A DNA stretch of 64,000 nucleotides, from contig JACTVC010000002.1 in NCBI GenBank assembly GCA_018417955.1, positions 1,674,001 through 1,738,000 on the forward strand. The letters run 5' to 3'. This document shows, one piece after another, positions 32,979-43,913 of the stretch. The notes under the pieces are model-generated. The model made no database searches. It was given only the letters and a program-made list of their open reading frames with translations, and was not told the origin of the DNA. This DNA comes from Laccaria trichodermophora (taxonomy: Eukaryota > Basidiomycota > Agaricomycetes > Agaricales > Hydnangiaceae). Both the position numbers and the translations under genes were made by a program. The first letter of the stretch is position 1; every line of letters begins with the position of its first letter.

Positions 32979-34684
32979 TTAAAAGTCGCCGCCACCAAGA
33001 TCTTCGTCATCCAAATCTCCATCTTGAATTTCCTTAGCAAGCTCCTTCTCTCGTTCCCTCGCCCCCTCAGCAGCAGCAAGCTCTTTCCGATGTGCATTGA
33101 GTGGATATCTCATCGCCTACAGGGAAATTAATGAAGCAAAATGCCAGGCAACCTTCAGATAGGCAACTCACCTTCACACTCTGATTGTGTAAATCCAAAC
33201 AAAACGCAATTCGTCTCCCAAACACCTCACTAACCTCAGGCCCATAACCGCTCTTCTGCGTCCCGCACTCCATCCACCCTTTCTCATGGACAATACGGCC
33301 CTCAATGACCCCATCACGAATAGCCTTGCCCACGATATACTCAGCGTCCTCCTCCGAATCCAGATGGAGCTTGACGCAAATGTCGCGAAGAGAGATACGT
33401 GAATACGAGAGGGAGAGCCTCCGAATGCCTGTCTTAATGACATTTTGGCGGAGGCGGGCTATGAGGGTGTAGGTGTTGTCTTCTTCGAATTGGTCAGCGT
33501 GTTTTGAGAGGGTTGTTTGGAATTGGGAAAGGGAGCCCGTGCGTACGGCTAGCGAAAAAAAAAATGATACAGAAGGGCAGGGATGAGCCAGGCGACCTGC
33601 TGACCTTTAACGATATCAAAGTAGGCGATAAGTGCCTTTTCTAGAACGACATGTCTGAATAGCGATCTGTCTGGGATATCACCCATGAGCAACTCGACAA
33701 CGACAAAGTACTTGTGTACGGCTTGGTAGAAACCTGGTGCTACTTTTGCTGCTGGAGCACGCCTGATAGCTTGCTGGAGATTGGTATGTGCCTCGGTGTA
33801 ATTTAGTTGCACGGCCCTTATACGCCCGAGATAGAAATGGTATCGAGCATATTGAGCATTACTGGCAGACACGGGGAAGGTTGTTTTCGACACGAGCTTG
33901 TCGGCTTGGTCATAGAGGTTGTACTGAATGTAGCTGCGCAAAAGACAGTTGATGAGTGCGGCCTGAGCTTCATCGTCGTGCCGCAAAGACGCCGTGCGCT
34001 GAGCGGCGAGAAATAGTCTGAAAGTGGGTAAGGAACGGGGACTACGGACGAGAAGATCAAACTCACGGTCGTGCATCGGCCAACTCGCCAGCAAGATCAT
34101 ACGCCCTGTCAACTGCAAACCAGATCTTTGCAGCAATAGCGTCCATACTCCGTCGATTGAGCGCTTGCATCTTCTCCACGGTTTCATGAGCAAGTTCAAG
34201 GGCTTTGCTTTGAGTGTCTTCCTCCTTGAGCAGATGGTGAAGCATAAGGAGACGAATGTAGATCTCAGCCTCTGGCACGGGTTCTGGCGCATCCGACTTG
34301 TCAGAGAGATCAACCTCCATTGAATGGTCGGTCGTAATGGGACCAGTAGGAAGCCATGAGAGAAGGGTTTTCTTCACGGGTCTATCACCTTGAGAGATTT
34401 GTTAACCATAGTTAAGTGAGATAGAGATGCCCACCTTTGCCGTATATTTCTTCGATGGCTGTTCTTAGCACGGTGTCGTCGACGCGTTTCCTCAAAGCCG
34501 TTAGCGTGCGCAAGACACGATTGGTGAAGCGCGGCTCGAGAGTTGAGACTGCGCGTTCAATGAGAGTAGTGTTGGACTTTATCTCCTCAACTGGGGTTGG
34601 TGGTGGCGGGAGGGTTGTTTTGTCGTCTTCCTTCTTCTTCTCGTCGTTCGCCTTGTCGGCTGGCTTCATCTCAACGTCGGCCAT
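32979..34684 (-). CDS. RPN3: 26S proteasome regulatory subunit Rpn3 (PSMD3)
   Basis: Five exons: complement(32979..33116, 33172..33548, 33605..34017, 34067..34388, 34435..34684), 499 residues. Rpn3 is a PCI-domain scaffold of the 19S lid. The N-terminus is MADVEMKPADKANDEKKKED with a Pro-rich linker. The TPR-like helical body includes LLMLHHLLKEEDTQSKALEL, SYIQYNLYDQADKLVSKTTF and RYHFYLGRIRAVQLNYTEAH. The PCI domain includes SYSRISLRDICVKLHLDS and AEYIVGKAIRDGVIEGRI. The acidic C-terminal tail ends DLDDEDLGGGDF. Length and domain order match the family. All introns are 46-57 bases with GT-AG ends. A tRNA gene starts 112 bases upstream of the ATG. Confidence 0.96.
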
Positions 34685-34796
34685 TGTTGGGTATGTGTTC
34701 TGGAAAGTGAATGGAAGGTGACGCGTCGCAGGGCTTGTTGAAGATTATTTACAGTTGAACGCGATTATAATAGATGTCTACTTACTGCTTCACAAC

Positions 34797-34889
34797 GTCT
34801 CCATAGCTCAGTGGTAGAGCATGCGATTGCAGCGCTTGGAATTGCTAGTTGATATCGCAGGGTCAGGTGTTCGAACCACCTTGGGGACT
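34797..34889 (+). tRNA. trnC: tRNA-Cys (GCA anticodon) with a 21-base intron
   Basis: The acceptor stem GTCTCCA (34797-34803) pairs with TGGGGAC (34882-34888), followed by discriminator T, which is usual for tRNA-Cys. The D-arm is GCTC/GAGC, the anticodon stem TGCGA/TCGCA. The loop TTGCAG carries anticodon GCA, interrupted one base 3' of the anticodon by a 21-base intron (34833-34853), the canonical position. The T-arm is AGGTG-TTCGAAC-CACCT. The internal A box (TAGCTCAGTGGTAGAGC) and B box (GGTGTTCGAACCACC) are intact. Confidence 0.95.
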
Positions 34890-34928
34890 TAATCTTTTGG
34901 CACAACCTCCTTTTTCTTCGACTCTCAA

Positions 34929-35350
34929 ATGAGAGTCCTCATAGTAAAACCAGAATACACGAGCTCTAATCACGCCTTGCTTGCACAACGAACCTCTTGC
35001 CCCTCCCCTGCTGCTTCAACAAGGACACCTCAGCTCTCAAGTTGTTGCAGAGCTGATATTGGCATTCTCCGAATACCCAATACCCTGGGAAGGCCGCTAC
35101 CTCGGCAAGCTTCTCTCCGTCTCCTGCCATCATCTCCGTGAGCGTGCGTGTCGCAGAACTCAACCCCGCATGGACTTACTTCCCTCTCAATTCCGCCTAC
35201 AAGCACTTCGTCGCATTCAGGTGGGCTGTAGTTTCGCGGATAGGCCATCGAATGAAGGCCGATGAGCTCAACGCCCCGACTTTTGCAGTTTGCCTATCCA
35301 TCCTCATCCCTAAGCTGTATCCGAATGACGGGGAGGAGGATGAGGAATAG
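34929..35350 (+). other. Possible short coding fragment, unidentified
   Basis: Two frames read protein-like: 34981-35120 (LQQGHLSSQVVAELILAFSE) and 35138-35350 (VAELNPAWTYFPLNSAYKHF, ending LYPNDGEEDEE). They could be two exons of one small gene, but no ATG with convincing context and no domain was found. Confidence 0.25.
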
Positions 35351-35518
35351 GTTGTGATAGTTTTGAGCTGCTTCCCTCCCATAGTCTCAGCAAGAATACG
35401 ACCCCCTGTTGGAGAAGGAGATCATGGTATGCGAGGACTCAGCAGGGCGAGCATGGCGATGAGAAGAGTTGTTTGAATGGGCTTGAAATAGAGGGGCAAG
35501 ACCAAGGGTGAGACGAGG

Positions 35519-37087
35519 AGAACGTCAACGACCTGTTTGCTTTATCCACGCCAGAATCCGAGGCTTCGCCAGAGCAGGGAGGGGGACCGGACCTTTCTGC
35601 TCTGGATGACGAAACAAACCAGCATCCTTCACATCATAGGTCTAGAAGTCAATCTCCTCTTCCAACGCCTTCATCTCTCCATCTTACCAGCAAGATCTGG
35701 AACGTCGCCCCAAAAGCACAACCTCATCAGTCCAGCAACTCCCCTCCTCAATTCCCTTCCGTTGCTTCTTCACCATTCTCAAGGTACCGCTACAAGTTCC
35801 GAAAAACCTCGCCAGATATATGCTCCACCCAAGCCACCTCATATTATTCAAGAGGCCATGTATATATCTCTTCCCCCAAACCTCAGCCGGAAGTAAAGTA
35901 TGAGAGCCATCATTGGCTTTCAAGCCTTGCTCAGTCGCTGTCGCCGCTGGCTGATGAAGAAGGCGATAGCAGCCTTCGCGCCCGTGGTTTTGAACCCCGT
36001 TATGACGATAGCGATGACGCGAAGATCGTTCTGGTCAAAAGAACGCAAGATCACCGCAGGTCACCCCAAACCTATGAGGATTGACCTTCGAAAGATTGTG
36101 AAGATTGAAGACACCTTCGTCTAATTTGGGAGATAGCGCCGCTACCAAGGTAGTGAGGAAGAAAAGAAAAGTAATGGTGGACGATGGGGATGAGGAGCCG
36201 CCGAGAAGGGGAAGGGGGTGAAGAAAGATGGTTCTCTTGGGTCAGTGAAGCAGGAACAGAAGCCGAAGAAGAGGAGTGGAGTAGTGGATAGGGATAGGTC
36301 ACCTTCTGCTTCAGAGCCTCAGAGCCACGTTCAGTGAGGTCCCGGAGGGGGAAACGGAAGGTTAAGTGACCAGTATTGAATGAGCTGCGTGACAATGGGT
36401 TTCATCGCGAGGTTCGCATTCTCTCATTGTTTCTCACCTCTGTCTCTCATCTGATCTATTTCTGGATCTGATTAGTTTGTCGAATGCGACTTGTAGGTGT
36501 TTCTTGATGACATTCCATACTCGTTTTTTTATGTCTAACATCAATGAAGATGCTTCGCCTGGTTCCATTGCGGCTGCATCGGTATCACTCCAACGGACAG
36601 AAGGCGCGATCTTATGGAAATTTTCTTTTGTTGGTCCGTCCTCGTTCTTTCTATATTTGAGTCCTTATATTTATGGAATCTTGATTTGTTAGTTTTCGTT
36701 AGTCTCGTTCAAGGTGACGCGCTATGGTCTTTGATTGTTTGTGGTTGCAGAGAAACCCGCCGCGTATACAGAAGCGACGTTCTGTGGACGGCGAGATTGC
36801 GGCCACCGTGAGGCACCTGCAGATGAATACTTTGTGGCTGGCATTGGCAGGAGGAAAATAATTATGTGGACATGGTCCGCTACCAAAGTGGCTGGTCAAG
36901 TGGGACAGGTAAGTATTTTTTGTATAATTGTCCGCGTTGCAGGCTGATGCCACCTCACAGCTACCTGATAAATCAGTGTATTTGTGAATACTATGAGAAC
37001 GCAATGCCCGACCCGCATAAATTGATCGAAGAATTCGAAGAGGATGCAGCGAAGGAGGGGGTTGATCTTGACGCAGACCCCTACTAG
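35519..37087 (+). pseudogene. Decayed chromodomain (HP1-like) protein gene
   Basis: One frame from about 35519 to 36084 is open for some 190 codons and is Ser/Pro/Gln-rich. It is followed by further basic stretches (TKVVRKKRKVMVDDGDEEPP, KQEQKPKKRSG, SVRSRRGKRKVK) that are only joined by changing frame at least three times. At 36810-36915 the sequence reads ADEYFV and, in a shifted frame, KWLVKWDR, resembling the start and centre of a chromodomain. The last exon (36940-37087) ends HKLIEEFEEDAAKEGVDLDA before DPY and the stop, the usual tail after a fungal chromodomain. Several frameshifts and a stop (36082) suggest a disabled gene, though an intact gene with missed introns cannot be excluded. 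If functional, it would bind methylated histone H3. Confidence 0.4.
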
Positions 37088-37276
37088 AGAGTGTTGTTGC
37101 AAGAACTTGTGATTGAGGAGGATTGGTCACATCAAGTTTTGTCATTATGAACTCTCCGTAAATTTGAAGCATATTTGTAAGGCGTAACGTAGGTTATCTT
37201 TGCATGTTGAATTACGTAAGAACACGTCAACGGTCGACGCTCCATCTTGGCTTCGAGTCCATTACGCCGGTCAATA

Positions 37277-38256
37277 ATGTTCTCTTTACTCCATCTCTCG
37301 CTGCTTGCAGTGGCAGCACAGGCGTCATTGCTATCCCTGCATTCCCCTCGGCTTACAGTCTCCGACTCAACTGGCAATCAACTGCGTTCAGAGACGTGCG
37401 TCTTACTTACCACACTTGACACTCTCAACAACATACACCTAGAATCTCGCTAGCTCAAGACTCGCAAATCCCCGTTGAATTGGCTGCAAAAGATATTTTG
37501 AAACTCACTTTCCAAGTTGTCGAGAAGGATAGCGAAAAAGGCGTCCAGCCGCACCAAACCTTCCTTCGCTTCTACGATGAAAAATCCGGCGAAGAGGGCA
37601 TCCAACCTATACGTGTCACCCCTGGAGGAAAGGCTAAATTCGAACTTGTAGATATTTCCCTCACTCCAACCTCACTGAACTAATCACCTCTTCACAGAAC
37701 ATGTCCAAGCCCCCACTCTCCCTACCCCCAACCACCGACGCGCCTCTAAAAGTGACGCTTCTCATCGGATCCTCGCTCTACTCGCCTCTCTCTATCGACC
37801 TTTTCGATCTCGTCGTACCACGCTCAGCACCAGCACCCATCCACCCCGACGAAGCGTCCTTTCATCCTCTACCAGAAATAAAACACACTTTCCGCCCAGA
37901 CCAAAAACTTCCTCCCCGGCCCATCTCCGCAATCTTCGCTGTGCTTGTACTCTCCCCATGGGTCGTGCTACTGAGCCTGGTTCGCTACACAATTCATTTA
38001 TTCTCCTCTTCGTACACTAATCATATATCCACAGTGGACCCAAGTAGTACCCGTCCAAACGCGTCTACTCTCGCCCAACGTCCTCCCCTTCATTCTGTCC
38101 CTCGGCGCGTTTGAAGCGCTTCTTTTCTGGTACTGGGTCGACCTCAAACTGGGGCAAGTGTTGCTCTACGGCGCCATCCTCTCCATCCCTACTTTCTTTG
38201 CGGGAAAACACGCCTTGTCGAACATCGCGAGCAAGAGGCTTGGTATTCGAAATTAA
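37277..38256 (+). CDS. SWP1: Oligosaccharyltransferase subunit Swp1 / ribophorin II
   Basis: Four exons: 37277..37395, 37443..37647, 37698..37979, 38035..38256, 275 residues. The protein opens with a signal peptide (MFSLLHLSLLAVAAQA), has a lumenal beta-rich domain (LRFYDEKSGEEGIQPIRVTP), and ends with three hydrophobic segments (ISAIFAVLVLSPWVVLLSL, VLPFILSLGAFEALLFWYW, VLLYGAILSIPTFFAG), the layout of the Swp1/ribophorin II C-terminal region. In the ER membrane the oligosaccharyltransferase complex transfers the lipid-linked glycan to Asn residues. The length agrees with short fungal Swp1. Introns are 47-55 bases. The stop at 38254 lies about 290 bases from the 3' end of the convergent GH47 gene. 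Confidence 0.9.
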
Positions 38257-38544
38257 ACAACAGTAATATACCATCTGTAAAACGATGACCTCCTGCCATC
38301 TAGACCATTTGGAGGGTATCGCAAATGAATATGGATTCACGGCTAAAACGAGCCATACTATCAAAATACGATGGCTTTCTGAGTGATCTGGGATTCTGAT
38401 ATCCTCAAGTCGATCGAACTTTTTTAAATGCAGAGTGGTCAAGGAGAGTTTATTAAATATGCCGTGGAATAAGCGAGTGTATGGTATCTAAGCGAGTGGC
38501 TTGCTGCGATTCAGCGTCCTGTTTTCCTCCATTGCTCAAACAGG

Positions 38545-41140
38545 TCAAAGGCTAGCACTAGTGAAGGAACGCCTGTGCTTGGATCTGCGGCTCCTCCTGT
38601 TCGGTCCCCCTGTTTTGACGGCACTCTCCACCCCGCCAACCGCATTAGCAACAACGTTGCCCATGTTAGGGATGGGGCTGACAGCGGGAATGCTTCCCGT
38701 AGTGGTTTCAAACGGTGTGTTGGACTTGCGCAACTTGCCAGTTCCATAGGTGGCATCTGCTGTGCCAGAGGGGACTTTGAGAGGGTGGGCTTCGGTGCTG
38801 AAGACATCTGTTGAGAAAAGTGGAGGTGAGTTACTTGTGGATGGAGTTCAATCCACCTACATTCGTCAAGACTGTATCGTGACGGGTCGTCGAAGGTCAG
38901 GTACCTGTAGTATCGACCCATTTAATCTCGACATCATCAATAAATGAAGACTGTTGAACATACAGATATTTCAAGACCTCCGCAAACCAAAAGCTCTCTG
39001 TATCATCGATCCTCGATGACTCCTTGTTATTGACATCATCAATACCAGCATAACCACCGGCAGTACCGTCAGCATTCTTAATACTGAGGTACTCCTGGAA
39101 AGACTTGATAGCTGAGGCGGCACGATCCAAGTACTTGTCATCTCCAGTGACACGCCAAGCATAGAAATTGGATTCGAGAACCTCAGGTCGAAGAACGTAG
39201 TCTGCAGCCGTGATGTAGAAGCCGTTCTGTTCATAGAAAGCAGTTTGTTCTGCACTTTGAGGGGAACCACCAGTATAACCCCCATCTTTGGAAACGAACG
39301 CAAAGACTTCTGGGCCAATTTGGGTTCTGCAAGATATCTTCTTTCAGCCTATTGAAACTGCATTGAAGCCCAAAAACTCACGCTGTACGGGCGTACGTAT
39401 TCCAGCAGGCGTCTGTAAGCTCCAGACCGATGTCGACTATGGTGGCATTATTCAGCAGCTGACCACCTGTACAACAAGGTAAGAACTGATGAGAAAAATG
39501 AATTTACAGAGAGTCGCGAACCAAGTAACCAGTTTCCACCGTGGAAGCACGCCAAATGAGAACTGACGTGCCGGATTTTCGACCCATCGTAATCAGCGAG
39601 GTATACGTGGTCACCAACAGTAGAAGTCTGGGAGAGAATTAACGACCAGTCATCCCAGTCAATACACATGATTCCACCTTTCGCAGAACCTTAATCGAAG
39701 AATCGACGGCCGTTCTCCAAGAGTCGGCAAAGTCGGAGCTAACTGAGCTATCCATGCGGGCATACTTGATAAGATATTCAAAGTAGCTGTCAGAGCCTCC
39801 GCCCCAGGTCTATGCAATGGCAATGGGTGAGTGCTTTGTAGAACGACGGCGCCAACGCACGATGTATTTCCCGACGGATAGGCCAGTGGAAGGATCGATG
39901 CCTTGCGCAGGGAGACCAGGGAATTGCACACCCTCGCAGAAGCATCAGCCTGAAGAAGCTCGTCGGTAATAGAGAAAGAGCTTCACCAAATTGGCTATAT
40001 GAAGTGCCGCGTTCTCCGCGAGGGCCTTATATGTCGTGTTTCCAGTATACTGGGTCAGCTTTGCCCACTCCAAAGTCAACTATTTTCAAGGACGTTAGTA
40101 TGACCGGACTTCTAACTTTCACTCAAGACTCACTGTTCCAGCCTCAGCAATGTTCGACTTGAATTCATAGTCAACTTCGGTGTAGATCAATCATCAATGA
40201 ATATAGTTCACCGTGGCCGTGCTGGGAGTATTTGTACTGAAGTCGATGTGACCATAGGGGATGCTATTTTTCTGCCAGTTGTCATTTGAGATGAGTAGTA
40301 TTAGAGTCAAAGCATAGGCAACGCACGCCGACCCAAGCATGCGCCATTTTATCGGCGACTTCTTTGGCCTTGTCTAACAGCTGCTGATATTGATTGCCGC
40401 TCAATTCATATGCACTGAGCAGGCCACCAAGGTAACGGATCGTTGTTTCAAAGATGCTGGTAACTATAGTGAGTCAAAAATGTGCAGATATGTACAACAT
40501 GCCGCATATACCTGACGGTGTCCGACGTCTGTGATTTGTTGAAATCAATGTTGGATGCGAATTTGACAGCATCAGCGAAGAGGTCCTGTTGCGTAAGTGG
40601 GTATAGAATGAAATGGTATCTTGACAATGGGCGCATACATCCAGGTCCATGATTTTCTGTACAGGGTCATTAGAAGGGGCGAGGGTGTGGACGGGGGGAA
40701 GAGGACTGACCATTGTGGACATCGCATCAATGATAGTCGCGCCTGCATCCTTCAAAGTCAAAAGAGGTGATTCTTACTCAGAATACTACACACCCCAGCC
40801 ATTCCGTCCGTCACTAGAAGCTATTGAGAAACAGCATAAGCGGTGAACTTCAAGGTAGAGGCCAGGCAGGACGCACTCTGGCTCACAGGGGAGACATCGT
40901 CATGGCCATACGTGAACTTCCTGCAAGTTTGTCAACTCTCCAATTTTTTACCAGGGAAGAAAAGACAGACTTGTAAGCGTTATAGCTGTCAAGAAAAATT
41001 TGCTTGACCTCCCCTTGGTGTGAACCGTAGGCAGGGGGAACAGCAAGACCCTGTTTCTGGACTAGCCCACCAATTGTAGCGGAAGGTAAAGAGAGGAACG
41101 CTCCGAGAGCAAAAAGGAGTGTGGGGGTGGGAAGCATCAT
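38545..41140 (-). CDS. Class I alpha-1,2-mannosidase, glycoside hydrolase family 47
   Basis: Seventeen exons keep one frame: complement(38545..38807, 38861..38904, 38964..39326, 39382..39466, 39522..39627, 39678..39809, 39861..39932, 39987..40079, 40134..40157, 40212..40271, 40327..40456, 40512..40585, 40639..40656, 40711..40742, 40794..40820, 40877..40920, 40971..41140), 578 residues. A signal peptide ([20 protein letters not shown]) is followed by family-47 blocks: [111 protein letters not shown] and VFSTEAHPL, whose Thr-Glu is the calcium-contact motif near the C-terminus. A basic Ser/Arg tail follows. These enzymes trim alpha-1,2-mannose from N-glycans in the secretory pathway or are secreted. 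The start could be 41137 (second Met). Confidence 0.93.
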
Positions 41141-43370
41141 GACCAGAGGAAGGAAAGAAACGAAGACGAACCATTTCTTTACTCGCCAGATTATAACTGG
41201 GTTAAAATCGTCAAAGCGAACAAGTTCCGAACAAACAAGCTTGACTTCGTCAACGATCGGTGATCGGGTCAGAGATCTTCGATCACAATTTGAAAAAAAA
41301 AATCGAACAGAAGAGGAATGACGTAAGGTCGGGGTAAGGTCTGGCATGGCAGTGACATTTGGACAAAACTTGTAGATTCTTGAAGCGTTTATATTCCCTG
41401 TGGGCCAGATAAGGAGCAACACACCCGAGCAAGATACGCTTTATCAACTCAGTCCTTGTGCGCAAGGAAAAGAAAATCCCTTTGCCGCACCAAAAACACT
41501 TGATTTTGGGCGATCACACTTTCAGAAGGCTTCCTCGCTATCACCCACCCAGTCTAGCCCAGTCTGCTGCAAAAAAAACTCAATCGAGGTCACGCGTCCG
41601 CAAAATGGTTGGTTCAGGTGATTCCCTCGAAACAGTAACTTGAGCAACGATAACGCCCTCAGTGAGCGCATCGCCTTCAAGAGAACCTTCTGCCCACCGG
41701 ATCTCCTAAGTTAAGTCGCCTGGGCCATAACACTCTGTCCATCAGGTTTTTTAGTTTGAAAGTTGTTTGAATTAACCCAGTTCGACATCAAGTGCGAGAA
41801 GCGATGTGGTCTTGGGTCAGTGGCAGTCACAGGGCGAGCTTCAATGTGAAGTAGATCCAGAGAGATATCTCCAATAAGAAATGCCCATTGCCCACCGAGT
41901 GACACGAAAACTGAAGTGCGAAGTCTCCTTCCATTTCATCAATCCTTGAGAGCTAGCACCGATATATTGGATGTCATCATGCACGTAGGAGCCGTGAATA
42001 AATAGACATAGCCTGCACTTCAAGAAATTAGTAATTTACAGATATTGGTTGATCCTGTTACGATGAAGCCATGGTAGACCACGGGTGACGTTACGTCTAA
42101 GAGGCTATTGTATTGGCGACAGTGACGACCTCCACATTTGCAGAGCTGGTCAACTGCCCATCTTTCAAACCAAGCCTAGTAGGGTATCCGTGAGCAGCAG
42201 ACCAGGGCCTCGTCGTAGTAAACGCAATACCTTAAGAAACAAGCGATAGTCGGCGAGATAGAAGTCAGCGGCCAAGACAAGAAGAAAAGAGGCCCGGCTC
42301 AGGCAAGTTCTGGAAGAGCAGATATTTGTCAGTGATTGGCAACTCCTTTCTCTCGGATTCTCTCCTTGGCAAACGACGACCATAATTGTGGCATTTTTGT
42401 TCGCCTTTCTCATCAAACTTCTTTTCGGGGCTTTATTTATAACCTCTTTTTTTTCATTTGGGATCTGATTTTCTCCTCCGTTTCGCTGCAGACGTCTAAG
42501 TGTACCGACGTTGACACCTTTTTGCGCAATGTTGGTGAACAGGCCGTGAGCAGTGGCACAATATTCCTCTATGTAACACAGAGTTTTCCCGTCGCCTGAA
42601 GATCTCATAATTCGCGGCGCATGATATACACCAGGTATACCGACGGCCATTGGTCCTCAACCTTCCTCAACATCTACAGAAAGGCACCTGACATATGCTT
42701 TTGTTTTACTCCGTGGCAATTAACGAATACAAGAATTTTCGACAATCCCTTAGGGATCGACTTCATTTCTGAAGATACCTCCCATCCTGTCCACTTGCAG
42801 CTCTTCCCATTTTCCAGAGTGTAGACTTATGCTAAACGCCGCCGTCACTCTTCCAACTTTATTGTCTCGGAGCATCATCTTCGTCGCGTCTCGTTCACGT
42901 CAAGAAACGGCTTGCTAACAATCACGACATAGAAATCCCAGTCCAACCATGGCTACGTACTCGATTGAGTACGTCTTGTGGGCGATTGAATGATTTTCGT
43001 AACTTATACAAGTGCTAGATCAACGACTTCAAACATACCTGACTCCCACACGGGATAACGAATCAAGAAAACAGTGTTCTTTTGTTTTCTTGACATGTCC
43101 TTATCCCGTTCAATGACCGATCTTGGACATCCCGTGTTCCTACTAACGGTCCATATTCAGACAAGAGGCAAGGCACATCACACTGTCAAATCGAGCACCC
43201 GCCACTCCGGTTATTGTCTTCAGTCGCTTCACTTCCCTTCTGTGGCAGCGACAATTACTCGTGCGCCAGATCATCCGGTCACCCTTCGTATTTTCTTATC
43301 TGCCAATTTCTAAACAATAGACCTATGAATGTCAGCATAGTGTAAGCGTTCACCGCTTTCTCGTGACCTT
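41141..43370. other. Gene-poor stretch, no supported gene
   Basis: About 2.2 kb. Minus-strand frames at 41711-41905 (SLGGQWAFLIGDISLDLLHI) and 42165-42650 are open but lack a domain, consistent splicing or starts. They may be remnants of unknown small genes. Short palindromes occur at 42956-42973 (CGTACTC-GATT-GAGTACG) and 43050-43109. The proximal part is presumably the GH47 promoter. Confidence 0.3.
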
Positions 43371-43373
43371 GTC

Positions 43374-43380
43374 TATAAAA
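43374..43380 (+). promoter_or_regulatory. TATA box of the pheromone-like gene
   Basis: TATAAAA lies about 100 bases upstream of the ATG at 43476, with a pyrimidine-rich tract (CTTTACTTCCCGTTCATCC) between it and the start. This is one of the few clear TATA boxes in the window and fits a short, strongly transcribed gene. Confidence 0.5.
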
Positions 43381-43475
43381 CCACAAAGATTTCGCGACAT
43401 ACCTTAGGCTCATTGCAACCGCAGCTCTTTTTTTGCAACTCAACCTTTACTTCCCGTTCATCCTCCCCAATTATT

Positions 43476-43610
43476 ATGGACGCCTTCACATTCTACATTA
43501 CCTCCGGCGTTGACGCGATCCCCATCAACGAGAAGACTGAGGTTGAGTCGGCTCCTACCGACGAGGATGACGGTGGCAGTGGAAATAACGCCTACTGCGT
43601 TATTGCTTGA
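43476..43610 (+). CDS. Fungal mating pheromone-like precursor with CaaX box
   Basis: A 44-residue single-exon frame starts MDAFTFYITSGVDAIPINEK, is acidic in the middle (TEVESAPTDEDDGG) and ends GNNAYCVIA. A basidiomycete lipopeptide pheromone precursor is typically 40-70 residues, begins Met-Asp-x-Phe, has no signal peptide and ends Cys-aliphatic-aliphatic-X. CVIA is one of the common forms, specifying farnesylation of the Cys, removal of the last three residues and carboxymethylation. All of this fits. The usual two-residue processing site (Glu-Arg or similar) is not obvious, so the mature peptide is uncertain; Asp/Glu-rich positions 30-33 are candidates. A TATA box precedes it. No STE3-type receptor gene is visible in the window. 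It may belong to a B mating-type locus outside, or be a non-mating pheromone copy. Confidence 0.72.
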   Translation: MDAFTFYITSGVDAIPINEKTEVESAPTDEDDGGSGNNAYCVIA

Positions 43611-43913
43611 TCCCACACTCTAATCAGCACACGATTCTCTGTGAGTTCAACATTTTTATTATCTCAGTGTGACCACCTACTTAATCACCTTTCCCTTGTC
43701 CGTAGGTCATTTTCAACACAACACCACGATCAGCATGACCATATCATTATTTCATTTTCATCATGACCGGGAGGGAGGAATTTGAGCCGCTAGACGGCCA
43801 GTTGCATAATCTAGCCTTTCGACTTTGTAAAAAACTAGTTGTTGTATTGGGCTAGGGCGGAGGGATAATTGACGACTTGAAGATCTTCTTGCCACTGCTC
43901 CGAAAAAATTCAG

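Noticed and set aside
42165..42650. 161-codon minus-strand frame
   Set aside because: It starts from a non-ATG-like context, shows no domain and no conservation cue, and ends in a region with frequent stops in other frames.
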